Source: Luteococcus sp052116585
GTDB lineage: Bacteria > Actinomycetota > Actinomycetes > Propionibacteriales > Propionibacteriaceae
Assembly: GCF_052116585.1 (NCBI RefSeq)
Contig: NZ_JBQKKT010000012.1
Span: forward strand, 1 to 64,000
Reading direction: 5' to 3'
Length of the DNA stretch: 64,000 nt
Position numbers and translations under genes: made by a program. Position 1 is the stretch's first letter, and each line of letters begins with the position of its first letter. Below, in pieces: positions 58,346-64,000 of the stretch. The notes under the pieces were generated by a model that saw only the letters and a list, made by a program, of their open reading frames with translations, was not told the origin of the DNA and did not search any database.

Positions 58346-59292
58346 GTTTGAGGCCACAGCGCTGAACCGGAGCACGAAGGGCAGGCGTGGGCTGTCGTCT
58401 GGTGGCCGATGCGGGTGAGGACGAGGTTCACCTGGGCTGCCACCTCGCAGGGCCGGTGCCAGCAGTCCTGATGGCCGTAGCGCAAGGTGGGCAAGCCATT
58501 GAGCAGGGCGTCGTTGTCGCGTGCCATGTCGCGAAAGCTCGAACGGGCATCCTCGTGGCCGAGTCTGCCGTCCAGTTCCACCAGCAAACCTTCATAGGCA
58601 ACGTCATGTCGGGAGCTGCCTCGGCGCTGCTGGCGCCGACCTCGAGGTAGGCCGTGCGCCTGCTCGACGGCCACCGCATAGCGATGTTCCAAGGTGGACT
58701 CCAGCCCGTTGGCGTCACGCAGCAGGTTCGTCAGCATCACGCGCAGCTGGCGGCCCCCGCGCAGCTGTCGGCGGGCGGACAGTGCCCGTTCCAGCCGATC
58801 CGGGGTGGTGAGTCGCAGCCGCAGGGCCTCGGTCACCCACTCGACACTGCGTTCAGGAGCGAGGGCGCACAGGTCGAGCACGGTCGTCTCGGGTGGGCTC
58901 GTGGGAAGACTGCCCCGAGCACGCGGAAGCTCGCGGCGCCGGACATGGCGACAGCCCGGCGCTGGTTGTCTGCGCGTGCCTGCGGGTACCAGGACCGTGA
59001 GGTCGTCCTCGGGTTCCTCGCAGAGCCCCAGCTGGTGGCCGGCGGCATGCTCGCCCAGCATGGCCCCATCGCCAGCGGCGAGAACCCCCGCCCAGGCACG
59101 CGAGTGGAAGCCAAGGGGCAGCGGAAGGTTCGTGTAGAGGCCGGGGCTGATGCGAGTCCAGCGTCCGGTGTCGACGAGTCGCTGAAGGGAGCGCTCCGGC
59201 AGCAGTCGCAGTGCCTGTTCCCTGGCGATCACGCCCCCCTGGGCGCGGATGAGGCCCTGGAGTGCTTCACCGGGGTCCTGTCGTGCGTGCAT
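58342..59292 (-). CDS. AbiEi-antitoxin-like / DUF559 protein
   Basis: A 316-residue protein with an N-terminal winged-helix domain as in AbiEi-type antitoxins (IAREQALRLLPERSLQRLVDTGRWTRISPGLYTN, about 22-55) and a C-terminal DUF559/Vsr-like domain (VAYEGLLVELDGRLGHEDARSSFRDMARDNDALLNGLPTLRYGHQDCW, about 227-274), which has an endonuclease-like fold. No AbiEii toxin gene is beside it. Such fusions are common orphan genes in actinobacteria with unknown function. It is framed by two hairpins with the same core. A GACAGT six bases before the ATG may be its -10. Confidence 0.75.
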   Translation of the reverse strand: MHARQDPGEALQGLIRAQGGVIAREQALRLLPERSLQRLVDTGRWTRISPGLYTNLPLPLGFHSRAWAGVLAAGDGAMLGEHAAGHQLGLCEEPEDDLTVLVPAGTRRQPAPGCRHVRRRELPRARGSLPTSPPETTVLDLCALAPERSVEWVTEALRLRLTTPDRLERALSARRQLRGGRQLRVMLTNLLRDANGLESTLEHRYAVAVEQAHGLPRGRRQQRRGSSRHDVAYEGLLVELDGRLGHEDARSSFRDMARDNDALLNGLPTLRYGHQDCWHRPCEVAAQVNLVLTRIGHQTTAHACPSCSGSALWPQT

Positions 59293-59396
59293 GGGCCCAC
59301 TGTCGCCGGGGCCGGATGGGGTGGTCCAACGTCATGCGGCCCCCTGTGGATGACGGGTGGGTTGGGGGTGGCCTGTGGATGCGGTCCGACACAGCA

Positions 59397-59444
59397 AAAG
59401 TGTGGAGCTTTCCCACCGATGTCGGTGGGAAAGCTCCACACTTT
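59397..59444. terminator. 23-bp perfect hairpin, aminotransferase side
   Basis: Arm 59397-59419 pairs perfectly with 59422-59444 around TG, with A-run and T-run flanks in the arms. It lies after the minus-strand stop of the aminotransferase gene (59466) and before the AbiEi-like gene, so it terminates the aminotransferase. The core equals that of the hairpin at 58304. Confidence 0.85.
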
Positions 59445-59465
59445 GTGCGTGGCGGCGGGTTCGTG

Positions 59466-60668
59466 TCAGATCACGTCCGCGATGGCCTCGCACACGTAGT
59501 CGATGTTGGAGTCATTGAGGGCCGCGACGCAGATTCGGCCCTTGTCAGTGCCGTAGACGCCCCACTTCTCGCGCAGCTGCACCATCTGCTCCTTGGACAG
59601 ACCGGTGTAGCTGAACATGCCGGCCTGCTCCGCGATGAAGCCCATGTCCTTCTTGCCATTGGCGGCGGTCACGCCTGCAGCGGCCAGTCCGTCTACCAGA
59701 CGGCGACGCATCTCCTTGATCCGGTCGCGCATGGCGGCCAGCTCGTCGATCCACTGGGCCTTGAGGTCCGGGTCGCCCAGGACGGCCGCGACCACGGCGG
59801 CACCGTGGGTGGGGGAGGAGGAGACCATGGTGCGGATCAGCACCTTCAGCTGGCTGAGCACGCGGGCGGCCTCGTCGGCATCCGTGCAGGTCACCTGCAG
59901 GGCGCCAATCCGCTCGCCGTACAGCCCCATGTTCTTGGCGAAGCTGACCGTGTTGAGCACGGGACGGCCAGTGGCGACGAACTTCTGGATCGCCTTCACA
60001 TCCTGCTCGGGGCCCTCCGCGAAGCCCTGGTAGGCCATGTCCACCAGCGGGATCAGCTCGCCGTCGGTGACCAGCTGCACCACGGTGTCCCACTGCTCGT
60101 CGGACAGCTCGTAACCGGTGGGGTTGTGGCAGCAGGCGTGCAGCACCACGACGGTGCCCTCCTGGGCAGCCTTGAGGTCCTCCACGAGGCCGTCGAAGTC
60201 CAGGCCATCGCGATCGGCGGCCTTGTAGCGGTAGGTGGAGACCTGGTAGCCGCTGCGGGTGAAGACGGCGTTGTGGTTCTCCCAGGACGGGTCCGAGAGC
60301 AGCAGCTTGCCGTTGGACAGGGGCAGCAGGAAGTCGCCTGCCACGCGCAGTGCACCGGTGCCGGAGAGGGTCTGGACGGTGACGAGCTTGCCGGACGCGG
60401 CGGCGTCTGCTCCGTGCACCAGCTCGGCCACTGCGCCGGTGAAGGTCTTCAGCCCGTCGATCGGCAGGTAGCCGCGCGGCTTGGGGTCCTTGCCCATCTG
60501 CTGCTCGACGGTGCGCACGCACTCCAGCACGGGCAGCTTGCCGTTCTCGTCCTGGTAGACGCCCACGCCCAGGTTGACCTTCTTGGGATTGGGATCGGCC
60601 TGGAAGGCCTCGGTGAGGCCCAGGATCGGATCGCGCGGGGCCATTTCCACGGAGGAGAGGACAGACAT
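59466..60668 (-). CDS. aromatic/aspartate aminotransferase (class I)
   Basis: A 400-residue PLP enzyme of the AspC/TyrB group. Motifs: VNLGVGVYQDENGKLPVL, TLSGTGALRVAGDFL, LHACCHNPTGYELS, DMAYQGFAEG and SFAKNMGLYGERIGAL (Schiff-base Lys), typical of enterobacterial-type aromatic transaminases. The ATG at 60668 with AAAGG upstream is preferred to the ATG at 60689, which lacks a well-placed site. Confidence 0.88.
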   Translation of the reverse strand: MSVLSSVEMAPRDPILGLTEAFQADPNPKKVNLGVGVYQDENGKLPVLECVRTVEQQMGKDPKPRGYLPIDGLKTFTGAVAELVHGADAAASGKLVTVQTLSGTGALRVAGDFLLPLSNGKLLLSDPSWENHNAVFTRSGYQVSTYRYKAADRDGLDFDGLVEDLKAAQEGTVVVLHACCHNPTGYELSDEQWDTVVQLVTDGELIPLVDMAYQGFAEGPEQDVKAIQKFVATGRPVLNTVSFAKNMGLYGERIGALQVTCTDADEAARVLSQLKVLIRTMVSSSPTHGAAVVAAVLGDPDLKAQWIDELAAMRDRIKEMRRRLVDGLAAAGVTAANGKKDMGFIAEQAGMFSYTGLSKEQMVQLREKWGVYGTDKGRICVAALNDSNIDYVCEAIADVI

Positions 60669-60830
60669 GTGTGGCGCCTTTCGAGTCATTGGCTGTACGG
60701 AAGCATCCTTCCATGCGGCTGCGGCTTTGGGCAGTCCTTTTCCAGCGCCGTTGCCGAGGCGTCCACGCCGAATCCCGGGATGGACCAGGAAACCTCGGCC
60801 CGGCCACGGTCATGCCGCTAGCGTTGCGCC

Positions 60831-62258
60831 ATGACCGAGATCCACCACCTGTCGGCACTGGAGCTGGCGGCCGCGATCAGGGCGGGTGAGCTGTCGGCGC
60901 TGCAGGCGACGGTGCACAGCCTGGAGCGGGCAGAGACGCTCTCGCAGACCGTGGGTGCCTTCGTCCATTTGGCCCATGAGCATGCCCTGCGCCAGGCGGC
61001 AACCCTTGATGCGCGACGAAGTCTGGCGGCCGACAGCCCGCTGCGCGGTGTGCCGTGCCCCGTGAAGGACCTGACCATGGTGGCGGGCATGCCCTTCCGC
61101 GCAGGTTCTGCCGTGCTGCAGGACAATGTGGCCAGCGTCGACGACGGAGTCGTGACCCTGCTGCAGCAGGCGGGGACCGTCATGGTGGGCAAGACCAGCA
61201 CCCCCGAGTTCGGCCTGCCCTGCTACACCGAGCCGGACATTGCTTCCGCCTCACGAACACCGTGGGACCTGATCCGCTTGGCAGGCGGTTCCTCGGGCGG
61301 TGCGGCGGCGGCCGTCGCGTCGGGCATCGTGCCGATCGCGCACGGCAGCGATGGCGGGGGGTCGATCCGCATTCCGGCCAGTGCCTGTGGACTGGTGGGG
61401 CTGAAACCTTCGCGGGGAAGGGTCTCGCCCGGCCCCAGGGGGAGCGACGGGGTGGCGCTGGCCACCCATGGGGTGCTGACCCGTACGGTGCGTGACACCG
61501 CGGCTGGTCTGGACGCGATCACCGGGCACTGGCCCGGCGATGGTTTCCTGCTCCCGGAGCCGGCGGCCGGATTTCTGGGCTCCGTGGACAGGCCGCCGGG
61601 ACGGCTGCGCGTGGGGGTGCTCACGGCGCCGACGAATGTGGAGGCCGAGGTGCATCCGGCCTGCCTGCGAGCCGTGGAGCACGCGGCAGCGCTGTTGGCG
61701 CAGCTGGGGCACGACGTGGTGGAGGCCCCGAGCCCCTACCCGGCCCAGAAGTGGGCCACCTTCATCGACCTGTGGTCGGTGATGGCGCTGTCGGCCCCGG
61801 TGCCCGAGACAGAAGAGCACCGGCTGCGTCCGCTCACCCGTTGGCTGCGGGCGGTGGGCCGCGAGGTCACGGGCCTGCGGCACGCCCAGGCGGTCTCCCT
61901 GGCCCAGATGCTGGCGCGCGAGACGGCCGAGGCGTGGGAGGGTCTTGACGTCGTGCTGACCCCGACGCTGGCACAACCTCCCGCCCCGGTGGGCGCCCTG
62001 CGTCGGGACGATGATCCCGAGGCGGACTTCTGGGGTCAGACCGCCTTCACTCCGTGGACCAGCACGTCGAACCTGTGTGGTCGGCCCTCGATCAGCCTGC
62101 CGTTGCACCGCGAGAGGATTGACGGTGTTGAGCTGCCCATCGGGGTGATGTTGACGGGTCTCCTGGGCGCCGACGAGATCTTGTTGCGTCTGGCCAGGCA
62201 GCTGGAACTGGCCGACCCGTGGCCCTCACTGCCGGTCGACGTGCGGCAGACCTCGTGA
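60831..62258 (+). CDS. amidase (amidase-signature family)
   Basis: A 475-residue Ser-cisSer-Lys hydrolase: Lys79 in PVKDLT, the cis-Ser at 154-155 in GGSSGGAAAA and the nucleophile Ser178 in GSDGGGSIRIPAS. The substrate is unknown; it is not next to gatC or gatB, so a GatA role is not supported. TAGCGT six bases before the ATG suggests a leaderless start. Confidence 0.85.
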   Translation: MTEIHHLSALELAAAIRAGELSALQATVHSLERAETLSQTVGAFVHLAHEHALRQAATLDARRSLAADSPLRGVPCPVKDLTMVAGMPFRAGSAVLQDNVASVDDGVVTLLQQAGTVMVGKTSTPEFGLPCYTEPDIASASRTPWDLIRLAGGSSGGAAAAVASGIVPIAHGSDGGGSIRIPASACGLVGLKPSRGRVSPGPRGSDGVALATHGVLTRTVRDTAAGLDAITGHWPGDGFLLPEPAAGFLGSVDRPPGRLRVGVLTAPTNVEAEVHPACLRAVEHAAALLAQLGHDVVEAPSPYPAQKWATFIDLWSVMALSAPVPETEEHRLRPLTRWLRAVGREVTGLRHAQAVSLAQMLARETAEAWEGLDVVLTPTLAQPPAPVGALRRDDDPEADFWGQTAFTPWTSTSNLCGRPSISLPLHRERIDGVELPIGVMLTGLLGADEILLRLARQLELADPWPSLPVDVRQTS

Positions 62259-62290
62259 AGACTGTCGGAGGGCCTCGCTAGCATCGAGAC

Positions 62291-63634
62291 ATGAGCCTCG
62301 ATGATGCCGCTGTCCGATCCGCCGTCGATTCCGTCCTGCCTCAGCTGCGTGCAGACCTGCAGGAGCTGGTGCGCGTCGAGTCGGTGAGTTCCCTGCCCGA
62401 GAAGTCCGACGAGGTGCGCCGCAGCGCCGAACTGGTGGCGGAGAAGCTGCGCGAACTGGGTTGTCCTGACGTGAAGGTGGTGGCCGAGGACGGTCACCCC
62501 GCGGTCATCGCGCACTTCCCGGCGCCCGACGGCCAGCCGACCATCTGCCTGTACTCGCACCACGATGTGCAGCCCACCGGCGATCCCGGGCTGTGGGCCA
62601 CCCCGCCCTTCGATCTGACCGAGCGCGATGGCCGCCTGTACGGCCGCGGCTCCAATGACGACAAGGCGGGTATTGCCGTGCACCTGGGGGCCCTGCGCGC
62701 CTTCCAGGGCAAGCCGCCGGTGGGCGTCACCCTGTTCATCGAGGGTGAGGAGGAGATCGGCTCGCCGAGCTTGGCACGGCTGATCGAGAAGTACCACGAC
62801 GAGCTGGTCAGCGACGTCTTCGTGATCTGCGATGCGACCAACTGGGAGGCCGGTCAGCCGTCGTTCACCACCACACTGCGCGGCGTGGCCGACTGCGTCG
62901 TGGAACTGCGCACCCTGGACCACGCCCTGCACTCCGGCGGTTTTGGTGGCGTGGTGCCGGATGCGCTGACGGCCATCTGCCGGCTGCTCGCCACGCTGCA
63001 CGACGAGCAGGGCAATGTGGCGATCGAGGGCCTCAAGACCTCCGAGGCGCCTGATCTGGACTACCCCGAGGACCGGTTGCGCGCAGAGTCCGGGCTGCTC
63101 GACGGCGTCCACTGGATCGGCGACGGCTCGGCCGTGGCGCGTCTGTGGAACAAGCCGGCCTGCACCGTCCTGGCGATCGACTGCACCCGCGTGGCCGACG
63201 CGTCGAACACCCTCGCACCCGTGGCCCGCGCCAAGGTGAGCCTGCGCGTGGCTCCCGGTGACGACGCGTCGTCCGCCCTGGATGCCCTGGTGGCCCACCT
63301 GGAGAGGAATGCGCCGTGGGGTGCACAGGTCACCGTCACCCGCGGGGAGACGGGCGATCCCGGCATCGTGCCGCTGGAGGGAGAGCTGGCCGAGACGGCT
63401 CGCGGGGCCTTCCGCGACGCCTGGGACGGCACCGAACCCGTCCAGGTCGGTTGCGGTGGATCCATCCCGATGATCTCGGACTTCCAGCGGGCCTTCCCGG
63501 CGGCGCAGGTCCTGGTGACTGCCGTTGCGGATCCCGACGGTCGCCCGCACGGCATCGACGAGTCCCAGGACCTGACGGACCTGCAGAAGGCTTGCCTGGC
63601 TGAGGCCCTGCTGCTGGCGCGGATGGCTCGCTGA
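62291..63634 (+). CDS. M20-family dipeptidase/metallopeptidase
   Basis: A 447-residue di-zinc exopeptidase. Metal and catalytic motifs are YSHHDVQPTGDPGLW (His, Asp), GRGSNDDKAGIAVHL (bridging Asp) and IEGEEEIGSPSL (catalytic Glu and metal Glu). Similar to actinobacterial dipeptidases that hydrolyse carnosine-like or cysteinylglycine-type peptides. TAGCAT six bases before the ATG indicates a leaderless start 33 bases after the amidase stop, so the two genes need not be one operon. Confidence 0.88.
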   Translation: MSLDDAAVRSAVDSVLPQLRADLQELVRVESVSSLPEKSDEVRRSAELVAEKLRELGCPDVKVVAEDGHPAVIAHFPAPDGQPTICLYSHHDVQPTGDPGLWATPPFDLTERDGRLYGRGSNDDKAGIAVHLGALRAFQGKPPVGVTLFIEGEEEIGSPSLARLIEKYHDELVSDVFVICDATNWEAGQPSFTTTLRGVADCVVELRTLDHALHSGGFGGVVPDALTAICRLLATLHDEQGNVAIEGLKTSEAPDLDYPEDRLRAESGLLDGVHWIGDGSAVARLWNKPACTVLAIDCTRVADASNTLAPVARAKVSLRVAPGDDASSALDALVAHLERNAPWGAQVTVTRGETGDPGIVPLEGELAETARGAFRDAWDGTEPVQVGCGGSIPMISDFQRAFPAAQVLVTAVADPDGRPHGIDESQDLTDLQKACLAEALLLARMAR

Positions 63635-63706
63635 CGCCCCGGGGCGCTTGCTGTCACCCCATCAGGGGACAGGGACGGGGCATTTCCTGATCCCGAGCTG
63701 ATCGGA

Positions 63707-63725
63707 AAGGCCGTTCAGCGGCCTT
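63707..63725. terminator. terminator after the M20 peptidase
   Basis: AAGGCCG at 63707-63713 pairs with CGGCCTT at 63719-63725 around TTCAG, followed on the plus strand by AACTTCTCTT. The same stem followed by TCC can stop minus-strand transcription. Confidence 0.65.
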
Positions 63726-63736
63726 AACTTCTCTTC

Positions 63737-63998
63737 ACAGAAGCGATGCGGGAATGTTGAGACATCGCAGGAACGGATCGGGGGATCCAGACCGGCGAAT
63801 CTCTTCGGGGGAAGAGGAAGCAGGCCTTCGGGGGAAGGTCGCACGATGGAGTTCCGGGGGGAGCTGCATCGGAGCGGTCGGGGATTTCGGGGGAGATCCA
63901 GACCGCAACAGGCCAAGCGCTCGCCACGTCGGGGGACAGGGGAGCGTGAACACAGTCGGGCCCGTCGGTGCACCAGCACCGGCGGGCCCGAACAGTTT
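63737..63998 (+). ncRNA. candidate structured RNA: GGGG-loop hairpin array with terminator
   Basis: No gene is supported from 63635 to the window end. On the plus strand short hairpins with G-rich loops follow each other: GGATC-GGG-GATCC (63776-63788), CTCTTC-GGGG-GAAGAG (63801-63816), GGCCTTC-GGGG-GAAGGTC (63823-63840), AGTTCC-GGGG-GGAGCT (63850-63865), GGATTTC-GGGG-GAGATCC (63882-63899) and a weak GTC-GGGG-GAC (63928-63937). A GC-rich hairpin with T-run ends it (63956-63999). TAACTT (63725-63730) is a possible -10. It could be an independent RNA or the leader of a gene beyond the window. Confidence 0.5.
63956..63991 (+). terminator. intrinsic terminator at the end of the hairpin array
   Basis: TCGGGCCCG-CGGTGC on the left pairs with GCACCG-CGGGCCCGA on the right around ACCA, with a T/G mismatch in mid-stem, then ACAGTTTTC. 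Confidence 0.8.
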
Positions 63999-64000
63999 TC

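Noticed and set aside
60831..62258. GatA subunit of the Asp/Glu-tRNA amidotransferase
   Set aside because: Amidase signature alone is not specific, no gatB or gatC nearby, and the C-terminal part is short of GatA features.
63737..63998. Cyclic-di-AMP (ydaO) riboswitch or 6C RNA
   Set aside because: GGGGGA words recall them, but the conserved ydaO segments and the two-hairpin 6C layout were not found; the many-hairpin array does not fit either.
63846..64000. Small Arg-rich coding region open to the window end
   Set aside because: Composition reflects the GGGGGA hairpins and the terminator; no ribosome site and no similarity I recognise.

Overview
The window is high-GC DNA with GTG starts, many 1-8 base gene overlaps and mycobacterium-like gene order (mscL / serine-rich zinc ribbon / 5-FCL / UGPase / moeA / rimJ / sepX, then pmt / rsmI / tatD / ksgA / ispE). 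This points to an actinomycete, most likely of the Propionibacteriaceae; the family assignment is inference. Many genes appear to be transcribed leaderless: a TANNNT -10 hexamer lies 6-7 bases before the ATG or GTG.

Layout. 1-4.1 kb: tRNA-Arg, a UDP-glucose pyrophosphorylase, and two tandem paralogues of an unusual HTH-plus-beta-domain regulator family; a third paralogue lies at 45 kb. 4.2-11.2 kb: MscL, a SAF-domain protein, a Ruc/FmdB-like zinc ribbon, a large repeat field rich in CCCACGCG words, 5-formyl-THF cyclo-ligase, and an overlapping run moeA(glp)-moaC-mogA-rimJ followed by sepX/glpR (molybdopterin and/or divisome function). 11.4-22.2 kb: an integrated actinomycete conjugative element (AICE) inside tRNA-Ala(CGC), bounded by 54-bp identical att sites. 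It carries int, xis, rep, tra(FtsK) and pra, plus a lower-GC cargo: HTH sensor, PP2C phosphatase and a predicted PD-(D/E)XK nuclease on the plus strand, converging on a Ser/Thr kinase (frameshifted) and an unknown protein on the minus strand. This cargo is the best candidate for an undescribed (possibly defence) system.

22.4-37.6 kb: two CNNM/CorC-type membrane proteins, Tag glycosylase, APC permease, a 30-bp perfect hairpin, uracil permease, protein O-mannosyltransferase, an LPXTG surface protein, RsmI, TatD, KsgA, IspE, MarR and DedA. 37.6-58.3 kb: purine biosynthesis genes (purD, purB, purC, purS, purQ, purL) interleaved with a sugar kinase, aminotransferase, GH13 enzyme, exporter, PhoX phosphatase behind a PHO-box-like repeat, a BadF kinase plus LuxR-type regulator, and aminopeptidase N. 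58.3-64 kb: an AbiEi/DUF559-type protein framed by two hairpins with the same core, an aromatic aminotransferase, an amidase, an M20 peptidase, and a terminal non-coding stretch.

That last stretch (63.74-64.0 kb) holds a series of short hairpins with GGGG loops ending in an intrinsic terminator. The LPXTG gene leader (32.03-32.09 kb) consists of three such hairpins in the transcribed orientation, the last covering the Shine-Dalgarno. This resembles the architecture of CsrB/RsmZ-type RNAs and their targets and is the second strong candidate for something new. No CRISPR array was seen.
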